In this document: positions 18,125 to 27,336 of the stretch, piece after piece | Layout of the letters: the number at the start of each line of letters is the position of its first letter | How positions within the stretch are numbered: the first letter of the stretch is position 1 | DNA from: Oceanospirillum multiglobuliferum | Lineage (GTDB): Bacteria > Pseudomonadota > Gammaproteobacteria > Pseudomonadales > Halomonadaceae | Direction: 5' to 3' | Assembly: GCF_900167095.1 (NCBI RefSeq) | Contig: NZ_FUXG01000010.1 | Location: forward strand, 1 to 64,000 | Length of the DNA stretch: 64,000 nucleotides | Position numbers and translations under genes: made by a program | The notes under the pieces: generated by a model | Databases searched by the model: none | What the model was told of the DNA's origin: nothing | Seen by the model: only the letters and a program-made list of their open reading frames with translations

Positions 18125-20716
18125 ATGGTGTTTGAATTGAAGCAGCGTACTCAGGTGCAACCAAACTATCTACAGCGTATGACGTTTACCACAGATGTAC
18201 CTGTCGGTGAGGTAATACATCATAGTCTGTTGAGCTGCTCCCCAGATGCGCGCTTGATAGACGCTGCAAAGCAGATGGAAAAGCACCATGTAAGTTCTAT
18301 TCTAATCATGAGTGCAGGCACACCTATAGGCATATGGACAGAGGCTGATGCACGCAAGTTAGACTTCTCAGATAAAAGCATCGGCACTCGCCCCATTAGC
18401 GATTTTATGAGTGCGCCTGTTGAAACTGTTTTGGATACCACCAGCCTCAGCGAGGTCGCACTCAAATTTAAACAGCAGCGTCGACGTCATTTTTTAGTTA
18501 TTGATGAAAATGCTGAACCTATGGGCGTGGTATCACAAAGTGATGTAATCCACTATCAAGGATTAGAGCATTACCTTTGTATGCGTAATGTGCGCTCTGC
18601 TTTAAAACATGTGCCGCTCATTTTAGATGACCATCTTTCTCTCAGTGAAGCGGTATCACGCTTACGTGAAGAACAACGAGACTCAGCCGCAGTACGTGTT
18701 GGCAGATCCGAGCAATACAGCATTATCACAGAGCGAGATATCGTACGCTGGCTAGCCAATGATGTGAAAGGTGACTGCCTAAGAGATGTTTGCGATAACC
18801 GTTTGTACTCTGTTGATGAAGAAACAGGTTTATTACAAGCCAGTAACCTACTAAAACGCAAAGGTTTTAGACATTTAGGGGTGGTAAACAATATTGGCAA
18901 GCTTGTTGGCATTCTATCTTATGCCGATATATTAGAAAGCGTTGAATACGAATACGTCAATCGCTTGCAAGATGCCTTACACTCCAGAGATGAGGCTTTA
19001 AAATCATCAACAACCCACCTTCGTCTTGCTCAACGAGTCATTGAAGCAAGTCTTGATGGCATCATTATCACCAACCCAAAAGGCGTTATTCAGTCGGTCA
19101 ACCCTAAGTTTACTCAGGTCACTGGCTACAGTGCTGAAGAAGCTATCGGTCATACCCCTCAACTCCTCAGCTCTGGCCGCCACTCAGGTGATTTCTACCA
19201 GCATATGTGGGATGAACTATACCGCAATGGTTATTGGCAGGGGGAGATCTGGAATCGTCGAAAAAATGGGCAAGTTTATCCTGAGTGGCTAACGATTACG
19301 GCCATTTATGATGACGATGGCCAAGTGTGTCAGTTTGCGGCCATTTTCAGTGACATCACAGACCGCAAGAAGGATGAGGAACGGATTCGTCGTTTAGCTT
19401 TTTTTGATGATTTAACTGGCGTCGCTAATAGAAGATTGTTCCAAGATCGGCTTGAGCAAGCAATCGCCAATGCACATCGCCATAAACACCGTTTGGCCGT
19501 TCTATTTCTTGATTTAGACATGTTCAAACGCATCAATGACTCACTGGGTCATTTAATGGGTGATGAAGTACTCAAAGTAGTTGCTGGGCGCTTAGCGCAT
19601 ACTGTGCGAGAGGGAGACTCTGTTGCACGCTTAGGTGGCGATGAGTTTACCGTGATGGTGCCTGAAGTAGAATCCATTGACGGCTTAATGGTTCTAGCTG
19701 AGCGTATTAATCAGGCTATCAGTGAACCAATAGCGGTGGGTAGTCATGAACTATATGTTTCTTCAAGTATCGGCATTAGCATCTTTCCTGATGATGGCAA
19801 AACACCTGACGAGCTGATTAAAAATGCCGATGTTGCAATGTATAGGGTCAAGGCAGATGGTCGAGGTAGCTACCATCGCTATACGGCATCACTGCACCAT
19901 GACTCGGTACGAGAACTAACCATCGAAACCCGATTGCGCAAGGCAATAAAAGAACAAAGCTTTGATCTACACTATCAACCAAAAATAGACCTGAAAACGG
20001 GTGAATTGCTCAGCTTTGAAGCCCTGCTGCGCTGGTATGATAGCTACAGTGAGCAGCAGATTTCACCTGCTGAGTTTATCCCTGTTGCTGAGCGTTTAGG
20101 CTTAATTAGCATGTTAGGTGAATGGGTGCTAGAGCGCGTTTGCATGCAACAAGTTAAGTGGCATAAAGAAGGACTTAAGATCAAGCCTGTCGCCATTAAT
20201 ATTTCTGCTCAACAATTAATGAAAGGCGATATCAGCCAAACAGTACACAGAGTATTAAAAGAAACAGGAGCACAAGCCAGTTGGTTAGAGTTTGAAGTGA
20301 CAGAAAGCTGCTTCATTCCAGAACAAGCTGATCGTATTGCAGAAATTTTGCATAACCTAAGGTCCGCAGGCTCTAACATCTCCATTGATGATTTTGGCAC
20401 AGGCTACTCCTCTCTCAGCTACTTGCGACGTTTACCACTAGACGAACTAAAAATTGACCGTAGCTTTGTTACCGACATTGCAGTTAACGCTGATGATGCA
20501 CGTTTGGTTTCTACTATCATAGCTATGGCGCAGGGCTTAGGCTTAAGGGTTGTTGCAGAAGGTATTGAAACTCAAGAACAACTTGATTATCTGCGAGACC
20601 ACGGTTGTCACCAAGGACAAGGTTACTTTTTTGCAAAGCCATCAACAAAAGAACAAGCTCATGACTGGTTGGCTACAGAATGGAATCCACTAGAGACTAA
20701 GCCTATATCGGCTTAG
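18125..20716 (+). CDS. CBS-PAS-GGDEF-EAL c-di-GMP turnover protein
   Basis: The soluble protein has about 863 residues: four CBS motifs in two pairs (about 18-135 and 145-265), a coiled linker, PAS (about 300-410), GGDEF (about 425-590) and EAL (about 600-855). Both catalytic domains look competent. GGDEF is intact at 504-508 with the RxxD inhibitory site REGD before it. The EAL domain has E632 (FEALLRW), the NIS, EVTES, DDFGTG, KIDRSF and AEGIE motifs, and GQGYFFAKP. CBS pairs usually bind adenine nucleotides, suggesting energy-status control. Start ATG 18125 has AGGAG six bases upstream; the reading frame is open further but lacks a signal. Confidence 0.92.
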   Translation: MVFELKQRTQVQPNYLQRMTFTTDVPVGEVIHHSLLSCSPDARLIDAAKQMEKHHVSSILIMSAGTPIGIWTEADARKLDFSDKSIGTRPISDFMSAPVETVLDTTSLSEVALKFKQQRRRHFLVIDENAEPMGVVSQSDVIHYQGLEHYLCMRNVRSALKHVPLILDDHLSLSEAVSRLREEQRDSAAVRVGRSEQYSIITERDIVRWLANDVKGDCLRDVCDNRLYSVDEETGLLQASNLLKRKGFRHLGVVNNIGKLVGILSYADILESVEYEYVNRLQDALHSRDEALKSSTTHLRLAQRVIEASLDGIIITNPKGVIQSVNPKFTQVTGYSAEEAIGHTPQLLSSGRHSGDFYQHMWDELYRNGYWQGEIWNRRKNGQVYPEWLTITAIYDDDGQVCQFAAIFSDITDRKKDEERIRRLAFFDDLTGVANRRLFQDRLEQAIANAHRHKHRLAVLFLDLDMFKRINDSLGHLMGDEVLKVVAGRLAHTVREGDSVARLGGDEFTVMVPEVESIDGLMVLAERINQAISEPIAVGSHELYVSSSIGISIFPDDGKTPDELIKNADVAMYRVKADGRGSYHRYTASLHHDSVRELTIETRLRKAIKEQSFDLHYQPKIDLKTGELLSFEALLRWYDSYSEQQISPAEFIPVAERLGLISMLGEWVLERVCMQQVKWHKEGLKIKPVAINISAQQLMKGDISQTVHRVLKETGAQASWLEFEVTESCFIPEQADRIAEILHNLRSAGSNISIDDFGTGYSSLSYLRRLPLDELKIDRSFVTDIAVNADDARLVSTIIAMAQGLGLRVVAEGIETQEQLDYLRDHGCHQGQGYFFAKPSTKEQAHDWLATEWNPLETKPISA

Positions 20717-20735
20717 CTTCTAGTGTAAATATTGA

Positions 20736-21572
20736 TCACTTTTGAGCAGGCTTTACCTTATCTAAAGTAAAGTTGTCAGCATCACTAAATGCAGGGAAGG
20801 CTGTTCTAAAATCAGACAACGCGCTTTTTGACAAAGCTGCTGTTTGAATAAACTCAATACCTGCATCTGCTGATATTTGAGAATGCCCTTTGAAATCAAT
20901 TAAGGCAGAATCACCACTGTAAGGCAGTTGATTCGCATCAGTACCTACCCTGTTGACGCCCGCTACATAGCACAGGTTTTCAATCGCACGAGCTTGTAGC
21001 AATACCTGCCAGGGGTGTCTACGTACTTCAGGCCAGTTAGCAACATAGATCGCTAGATCATATTGCCCATGATTACGACTCCAGACAGGAAAACGTAGGT
21101 CATAACAGATCTGTGGAAAGATTCGCCAGCCCATATACTCAATAACTAGAGCCGACTCTCCTGCACAGTAAAACTGGTGCTCACCTGCCATACGAAACAG
21201 GTGTCTCTTGTCATAAGAGTGATGCAGGCCATCCGGTTGCACCCAGTAAAAACGATTGTGGAAGCCTTGGTTAGACTTCACTACCACACTACCACAAAGC
21301 GCTGCATTCAAGCTTTTTGCTTGCGCTAACATCCAGTCCAACGTAACCCCATTTTCAGGCTCTGCAACAGATTCAGGCTGCATGGTAAAGCCTGTGGTAA
21401 ACATCTCAGGCAAAATAATCAGATCAGTCTGGCCTTTAAGCACTGCCAGCTTTTCCGTAAACATCTGCCGATTCAGCTCAGGTTGATGCCAGTGCAGATC
21501 AGATTGAACCAAACTAACGCGCAATGATTCAGCCACAGTACTTAGTGTTAGAGATGAGCCTAAAGTTGACAT
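20736..21572 (-). CDS. Omega-amidase of the nitrilase family (YafV-like)
   Basis: The 278-residue nitrilase-fold amidase has the full catalytic triad: E56 (ILPEMFTTGF), K122 (YDKRHLF) and C156 (QICYDLRFPVW). It resembles YafV / Nit2, which hydrolyses 2-oxoglutaramate and 2-oxosuccinamate. It overlaps by 13 bp the gene for a methionine-type aminotransferase. That pairing makes sense: glutamine-dependent transamination of the methionine keto acid yields 2-oxoglutaramate, which the amidase removes, pulling the reaction forward. The start inside the upstream gene implies translational coupling. The N-terminus is slightly longer than usual, so a later start is possible. Confidence 0.9.
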   Translation of the reverse strand: MSTLGSSLTLSTVAESLRVSLVQSDLHWHQPELNRQMFTEKLAVLKGQTDLIILPEMFTTGFTMQPESVAEPENGVTLDWMLAQAKSLNAALCGSVVVKSNQGFHNRFYWVQPDGLHHSYDKRHLFRMAGEHQFYCAGESALVIEYMGWRIFPQICYDLRFPVWSRNHGQYDLAIYVANWPEVRRHPWQVLLQARAIENLCYVAGVNRVGTDANQLPYSGDSALIDFKGHSQISADAGIEFIQTAALSKSALSDFRTAFPAFSDADNFTLDKVKPAQK

Positions 21573-22747
21573 AAGCGTGCTCCTGCTTGGTTTAATGTAT
21601 CAGCGCCTTTGGCAAAGCAAAACCGTACCAATTTCATGCTAGGATTAGGCTCTGCACAAAAAACTGACACGGGTATTGCTGCCACCCCTTTTTCTACCGT
21701 TAACCAACGCGCAAAACTTACATCATCAAGGTCACTAACGGCACTATAGTCAACCAACTGAAAATAAGTACCCTTTGCAGGTGTAAAACTAAAACCTGAG
21801 TCACGAATTAAGGCGCAAAATAGGTCTCTTTTTTGTTGATAAAATGCAGGCAGCTCATTGGTATAGTGAGGGTCTTTTTTCATGTAGTCGGCAATAGCTA
21901 ACTGTAAAGGCGTTGCGGTACTAAAAGTCAGATACTGATGCACTTTTCGCAACTCAACAGATAAAGGTGCAGGCGCAATACAGTAGCCCACCTTCCATCC
22001 TGTTGTGTGATACGTTTTGCCAAAAGAAGATACAACAAAGCTACGAGCCGCTAACTCGGCATGAGTCAGCAAGCTGTTATGCGGCTGATCATCAAAAACT
22101 ATATGCTCATAGACCTCATCCCCTAATAACAGAATATGTGTGTCACGCACTAAATCAGCCAACTGATCCAGATCGGCTTTACTCAAAGTTGCACCACTTG
22201 GATTATGCGGTGTATTAACAATGATCATGCGTGTACGGGGAGTTAGGCTGCTTTTTAGTAACTGCCAATCAATATTAAACTCAGGTAAGGTCAAAGGTAA
22301 GTGACGACAGATGCCACCATTAATTTCAATAGCAGGCTCATAACAGTCGTAGCACGGATCAAAAACAATCACCTCATCACCAGCACGCACTACCGCACTA
22401 ATTGCTGCAAAAATAGCCTCTGTAGCGCCTGATGTAACCGTTACTTCAGTTTCGACATCCACCTGACAACCATACAAGCGCTCTACTTTCTCGGCAATGG
22501 CCTCTCTTAGAGATGGCATACCTGTCATTGGTGCATATTGATTTGCACCATGCGCCATGTGATAAGTGACACGCTCACGTAACGCTTCTGGGCCTTCAAA
22601 GTCGGGAAAGCCTTGAGATAGATTAATCGCGCCATGTTGAGCCGCTAACTGTGACATAACTGAAAAGATAGTCGTGCCTACTTTAGGTAGCTTAGTTGTA
22701 GGATAGTGAAATGGGGTTACTGAGTGCAGGGTGTCAGAACTGTGCAT
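21560..22747 (-). CDS. PLP aminotransferase, methionine aminotransferase type (YbdL-like)
   Basis: The 395-residue class I aminotransferase is complete. Visible motifs are the N-terminal INLSQGFPDF, NTPHNPSG at 178-185, D210 contacting the PLP ring nitrogen (LLGDEVYEH) and the PLP lysine K244 (SFGKTYHTTGWK). The sequence fits the YbdL/KAT-like group that transaminates methionine and its keto acid, often with glutamine. It is the first gene of a two-gene operon with the omega-amidase and probably serves methionine salvage or keto-acid repair. Substrate preference is inferred from context and family, not proven. Confidence 0.88.
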   Translation of the reverse strand: MHSSDTLHSVTPFHYPTTKLPKVGTTIFSVMSQLAAQHGAINLSQGFPDFEGPEALRERVTYHMAHGANQYAPMTGMPSLREAIAEKVERLYGCQVDVETEVTVTSGATEAIFAAISAVVRAGDEVIVFDPCYDCYEPAIEINGGICRHLPLTLPEFNIDWQLLKSSLTPRTRMIIVNTPHNPSGATLSKADLDQLADLVRDTHILLLGDEVYEHIVFDDQPHNSLLTHAELAARSFVVSSFGKTYHTTGWKVGYCIAPAPLSVELRKVHQYLTFSTATPLQLAIADYMKKDPHYTNELPAFYQQKRDLFCALIRDSGFSFTPAKGTYFQLVDYSAVSDLDDVSFARWLTVEKGVAAIPVSVFCAEPNPSMKLVRFCFAKGADTLNQAGARLCQL

Positions 22748-22860
22748 AATGGCGATAACTCAACTCTAAAAAGCCAGATGATTAGCATTTGAAATGGGCC
22801 ATTATAGATCGGGAAAAGCCTATTGAGTTATAACAATTATGCCCTGCCTTATAAGTATGG

Positions 22861-24786
22861 CTAACTCACCAGCGAGCGAGGGAAACGTATCGTGAAATGC
22901 ACCCCTTGACCAATTTCACTATGCACCTCAATCGTCCCCTTTAAGACTTGTGTAACAAGGTTAAAAATAATATTGCCACCTAATCCACTCCCCCCTGCCC
23001 CTCTGCGTGTGGTATAGAATGGATTAAACACTTTTTCACACTGCTCTTGATCCATCCCTGCGCCATTATCACTGTACTCAACCACAACCTCATCTGCACG
23101 TTCACTGTCTTGAACTTGAATGTGAATAAGCCCTTCAGCCCGCTCACCAAAACCGTGAATAACAGAGTTCATGATCAAGTTGGTAATGATTTGAGAGAAT
23201 GCCCCAGGGTTGTGCACTACCTCTAATTCCTCTATACCCTCAACTAACACTTTGTGTTTTTTCATTTTCAAACTTGGGGTTAAAGAGTTCGCCACTGCGC
23301 GTACATACTCTACTAACAAAAAGGCACGCACATCATCATGAGACTGATCAACGGCGACTTTTTTGAAATCGTTAATTAGCTGAGAGCCTCGATGTAAGTT
23401 GCTGCTCATTAATGCCAATGCATTATCGGTGTCTTCAATAAACTCTTGTAGCATTGATGCGGTGAGGTTTTGCGTCTCCAATGCATTTTTAAGCTGTTTT
23501 AGATCATGTGCAATATGAGATGAAGCGGTAACACAAATACCTATCGGCGTATTAATTTCATGGGCAACCCCTGCTACGAGCTCACCTAAGGCCGCCATTT
23601 TCTCCCGTTGAATTAGCTCACTTTGCGTTCGTTGTAGATAGGAAAGTGTTTCAGATAAAGTTTTGGTGCGCTCACTCACTCGATGCTCTAGTTCATCGTT
23701 CAGCTTTTGCAAACTCTCTATCGCCTCTTTCACTTGCATCGCCATATCATTAAAAGCTTCAGATAAGAGTACAAACTCAACAGGTGAGTGAATCTCAAGT
23801 TTCGGTTGATACTCTCCCTGACTGACCTGCTTAGCCGCATGGGTTAGCATTTGCAAAGGCTCAGTAATTCGACGTGTTAGCACCCTGCTGACCCAGAATA
23901 CTATCAACATTGCAACGAGTGCCCCCCCTAAAGAGAGGTAGATAATTTTATGAATGGGTGCGAGCACTTTGTCATAAGACACTTCGGCAACAACCGTCCA
24001 AGGCGTACCAAATACTCGGTATAAGTTACCCAAGACCTTGTCGCCTTCGATACCGCTGTATAGATCTAAAGCGGCATGACCAGAGATCTGTAGCTGTTTT
24101 TGCAATGCGGGTTGAGTTAAAACCTTTCGAACTGAGGCTAACATCGCAGAGTCAATTTTACTGCCCGACGCAATTAGCTGATATTGACCATCAACCAGAT
24201 AAGTGGTGCCACCAATAGTATTGCTCACTTGAGCTAAGCGATAACGTAAAGGCTGAAGATTAATACTGGCGACTAAGACGCCGTTTACCTTATCTTGCTG
24301 ATCACGCACAGGCACAGACAGCTGCACAAAGTGGGCATCTAAATCAGGGAGATAGGTTGGTGCAGAGACAAACTCTTCATGTCGATTCAAAGATCTGCGA
24401 AAAAAGTTTTCACTGCTGACATTGGGTGCAGATTTTTTACCGTACAGGCTCGTTTGAGCAATCACATTCCCCTCTTTATCGTAAAGGGCCACCAACTCAA
24501 AGGCACTATTTTGACGGCTTAAGGCTTCGATCAAAGGAAATGCTTGCTCTGGCTCTAGCTCTGCAAAACCTCTGATCCTTGCCAGCAAATTCATACTACG
24601 AACGACTTCATCCCAAAATATCTTAACTGTCTCACCTGCTAACTGGCTACTTTGGTGAACCTGTGCCCTAGCTTGCGTATCCAGAGCAGAAAAACTGACA
24701 GGCATGGTTAACGTAAAGGTCATTAATACCGATACTAAGGTTAACAATACGCTGCCCGCCAAGAGCTGCTTACGAATACTACTCAT
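22861..24786 (-). CDS. Membrane sensor histidine kinase with double-Cache-like sensor
   Basis: The kinase has 641 residues: TM1 (about 8-30), a periplasmic sensor (about 35-275, dCache-like), TM2 (about 283-303), HAMP (to about 355), a coiled coil (360-395), a dimerisation domain with phospho-acceptor H409 (GVAHEINTPIG), and a GHKL ATPase domain (about 515-640; N box, DNGAGM, GLGGNIIFNLV). There is no receiver domain and no response regulator in the same operon. It follows by 7 bp a gene pair for BMP-family lipoproteins, so these periplasmic binding proteins probably present a ligand to it. Response regulators are encoded in the divergent operon from 27.3 kb. Confidence 0.9.
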   Translation of the reverse strand: MSSIRKQLLAGSVLLTLVSVLMTFTLTMPVSFSALDTQARAQVHQSSQLAGETVKIFWDEVVRSMNLLARIRGFAELEPEQAFPLIEALSRQNSAFELVALYDKEGNVIAQTSLYGKKSAPNVSSENFFRRSLNRHEEFVSAPTYLPDLDAHFVQLSVPVRDQQDKVNGVLVASINLQPLRYRLAQVSNTIGGTTYLVDGQYQLIASGSKIDSAMLASVRKVLTQPALQKQLQISGHAALDLYSGIEGDKVLGNLYRVFGTPWTVVAEVSYDKVLAPIHKIIYLSLGGALVAMLIVFWVSRVLTRRITEPLQMLTHAAKQVSQGEYQPKLEIHSPVEFVLLSEAFNDMAMQVKEAIESLQKLNDELEHRVSERTKTLSETLSYLQRTQSELIQREKMAALGELVAGVAHEINTPIGICVTASSHIAHDLKQLKNALETQNLTASMLQEFIEDTDNALALMSSNLHRGSQLINDFKKVAVDQSHDDVRAFLLVEYVRAVANSLTPSLKMKKHKVLVEGIEELEVVHNPGAFSQIITNLIMNSVIHGFGERAEGLIHIQVQDSERADEVVVEYSDNGAGMDQEQCEKVFNPFYTTRRGAGGSGLGGNIIFNLVTQVLKGTIEVHSEIGQGVHFTIRFPRSLVS

Positions 24787-24793
24787 ATACAGC

Positions 24794-25936
24794 CTACTTA
24801 GTTACTGGCTGAGAAGAGTTTACTGGCACCAGTAAACCTTGACTAAGCTGATCAATAATCATAAATATATTTTGCCGCTGTTCTAGGTCAACCAAGTTAG
24901 AGTTGAGTTTCACCAACGCCACGTTCTCTTTGAAACTAAACCATTCTTGCTGGCCATACCAATGTCCTGCACTGACCTTTTTAGCGCTGTTGCTGATCAG
25001 CTCGGCTACATCAATAATGCCTGTTGCTAGAACTTGCTCAGGATTCCAATGGCTACGCTCGTCTGTATCCACTAATAACAGACGCCTATCAGGGTATTGC
25101 TTAATCAGCTCTGCAATAACAGCATTTCCCATCCCTGTATTGATCAATAAAACTTGGACACCTTGGTCTAATAATATTTTGGCTTTCTGATAGGCAAGAT
25201 CTGGGGCTGCAAAGCTACCAACCCAGTCTACTATCACATCAACAGTTTGATCGTATCCATTAACCGCATTATCAAAGGCTTGCGCCATTTTCTGATAAGA
25301 CTTAAATGGAATTCCACCTATAAAGCCAACTGTCAGCTGCTTCGATTGATTGTGAGCAGTATCCTCAGCTCTAACAGCAGCAAAGCTTTGCCTCATTAAA
25401 TCCTGATACGCAACAACACCTAATATATAGCCTATATCATCAAATCGGCCTGCAACTGCACCAAAATTCCGCTGATTACCTTCTGTCTCCCCTACAATAG
25501 CCATGCGTACATAGGGGTGCTCTGATGCTAAAAAGCGTAAAAAACCCTCATACTGACCACCAACCCCCACAATAAGCTGTACGCCAGACGTTAAACTCGG
25601 ACTAATCAGCTCTAAGAGCTTGTCCTGTGATAGTTTTTTAGGATCTGTGCCCGTTAATAGTGTTACTTGAGCATTTAACTGCTGTTCTATTCTATGCGCG
25701 CCTTCTTGCCCTTGGGCACTCCAATTGTCGGTATCAGGATATTGAGGCACAAGAACTAGCACGTGCATCTGGTTCTGGTTTGGCGCGCCTCTGTCAACCT
25801 TCTTGTGTTCTGCTGGTTCGCTACAGCCTTGCACTAGTAACAACACACCAAACAGCATCAAAAACTTGCAAATCAGGCTTGCAGTAAACAATGCAGAAAG
25901 CTTATTTTTAGGCGACGTCATCGTAATCAAGTTCAA
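24794..25936 (-). CDS. BMP-family (PnrA/Med-like) ligand-binding lipoprotein 2
   Basis: The lipoprotein has 380 residues with a lipobox at C38 (LLVQGCSE), so the mature protein is anchored by lipid on the periplasmic side. The body has the BMP fold of periplasmic binding-protein type I: IVGVGGQYEGF, a central GFIGGIPF and an LLVDTDERSHW C-terminal lobe. BMP proteins of transporters bind nucleosides, but no ABC permease or ATPase lies nearby. The start is TTG 25936 with TGGAG eight bases upstream, overlapping the previous stop as TTGA. It is a paralogue of the next gene and sits between it and the histidine kinase in a tight three-gene operon. Confidence 0.83.
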   Translation of the reverse strand: MNLITMTSPKNKLSALFTASLICKFLMLFGVLLLVQGCSEPAEHKKVDRGAPNQNQMHVLVLVPQYPDTDNWSAQGQEGAHRIEQQLNAQVTLLTGTDPKKLSQDKLLELISPSLTSGVQLIVGVGGQYEGFLRFLASEHPYVRMAIVGETEGNQRNFGAVAGRFDDIGYILGVVAYQDLMRQSFAAVRAEDTAHNQSKQLTVGFIGGIPFKSYQKMAQAFDNAVNGYDQTVDVIVDWVGSFAAPDLAYQKAKILLDQGVQVLLINTGMGNAVIAELIKQYPDRRLLLVDTDERSHWNPEQVLATGIIDVAELISNSAKKVSAGHWYGQQEWFSFKENVALVKLNSNLVDLEQRQNIFMIIDQLSQGLLVPVNSSQPVTK

Positions 25937-26985
25937 TGTGTCAGCTCCAGCTGTCGACTGAGTAATTGTTGGGCAAGAGTATCAAAGCGCTGTTGTTTCT
26001 CTGGTTCCAGCGCTCCGGATGTTAGTTCAACCTGCTGCACTTGATCATCTATACCAAAGCGATACAACTTACCCTCCCAGCGGCCTTGTAATATTTGGCT
26101 TAAACCATATTCAATTAGACGACTGGTTTCTAATCTAACATTGGCCAATAGCGTTGCTGGCTTATCTGCATATAGCTGCAAATCTCGTCCGATAATTGCG
26201 ATACCAGCTTGAGCAAAGATCGGGTAAAGCTTCAAACTGGCAGGGTCAGCATTGATCGCGACAACATCAACACCTTTTTTGATCATTTTTTCTGCTTCAA
26301 TCAGTGCTTGGGTATCATCGCTCCAGCTATTGAGATAAACCTCTGTCAGCTCGATATTAGGGTTAATATGCTGGGCTCCATGGCGAATACCTTGTGCCAT
26401 TTGTTGCAAAATATTCAATCGCATACCGCCAATGAAACCGATCTGCCCTGTGCGACTCTTTAAACCTGCAGCAATACCTGTTAGCTGCCCTAGTTCATCC
26501 CAATCAAAAGACAAACAACCTAAATTGATGTTATTACCGGCACAGTCACTGTTTACAATGAAGTTTACTCTTGGAAAAGCTTTTGCTAACTCAGAGGTTG
26601 CATTAACAAACTGCCCGCCATGCGCCAGCACCAAGCGAATATTATGTCGCTTAATCTCCGCACCAACCTCCGCTTTAAAGCGCTCAACATCTGAAAACTG
26701 TACTGACTCTAAATAATGAAAGGGCATACCCAAAGAAGCTGTCAACTTTGTAGCACCTTGGTAACCACCTTGATTCCAAGCTGAGCTTGTAATGGTTTGT
26801 GGAAACAAGGCCAATAACGCTAAGCCACCTTGAGCAGTAGGTACGGCACTATGATCTCTACTCATTGTTGTAGTTGTAGACATTGACTGCGCATCTTTAA
26901 CCGCAGACGGCTCGTCGCTACAAGCCTGTAGCAACATAAAAGAGAGGCAAAAACACAACCATTTCAATGACTGCAAAGCGTTCAT
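25933..26985 (-). CDS. BMP-family ligand-binding lipoprotein 1
   Basis: The lipoprotein has about 350 residues; the lipobox Cys is C22 from ATG 26985 (MLLQACSDE). The BMP/PBP1 fold is recognisable from VLAHGGQFVNA, the central QIGFIGGMRLN and AINADPASL. It shares its architecture and the GFIGG motif with its neighbour but is clearly diverged, suggesting two different ligands or a hetero-pair. I chose ATG 26985; an upstream TTG at 27003 is open but not supported by a ribosome site. It is the first gene of the BMP-BMP-kinase operon. Confidence 0.82.
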   Translation of the reverse strand: MNALQSLKWLCFCLSFMLLQACSDEPSAVKDAQSMSTTTTMSRDHSAVPTAQGGLALLALFPQTITSSAWNQGGYQGATKLTASLGMPFHYLESVQFSDVERFKAEVGAEIKRHNIRLVLAHGGQFVNATSELAKAFPRVNFIVNSDCAGNNINLGCLSFDWDELGQLTGIAAGLKSRTGQIGFIGGMRLNILQQMAQGIRHGAQHINPNIELTEVYLNSWSDDTQALIEAEKMIKKGVDVVAINADPASLKLYPIFAQAGIAIIGRDLQLYADKPATLLANVRLETSRLIEYGLSQILQGRWEGKLYRFGIDDQVQQVELTSGALEPEKQQRFDTLAQQLLSRQLELTH

Positions 26986-27336
26986 AAGTGAGTCCCACCA
27001 CAATAACGCACAAGAAAAGCAGTCATCTGATTAGACTGCTGAACTGTCATAAGCATAGCCCATGATCAGAGGTTAATAATATTCTACTCCTGCAAGTATG
27101 CAAAAAATAAAACAATCAAGCTAACCTTTTGATTAAGTACATTATATAACACTGAGTCCTAATACTGTTTCGCTCTGAACTCCGCACTTTTGTCTGCCGA
27201 GAAATATTGGCCAATCAAATTCACAGAGAACTTTGCAAATAAGCAAAACATCGCCTAATTCTTAAGTAATGATTGATCTAACAACCAAAGCTCCTTCCGA
27301 AGGTGATAGACGAACGCTACTGCAAGGATTTGCATT
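26986..27336. other. Divergent promoter region of two signalling operons
   Basis: A 351-bp AT-rich region between the BMP-BMP-kinase operon (minus) and the hybrid-kinase operon (plus). The AAGGA site for the plus-strand gene is visible eight bases before ATG 27337. I see no strong palindrome and no gene. Shared regulation is plausible because of the back-to-back arrangement. Confidence 0.45.
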
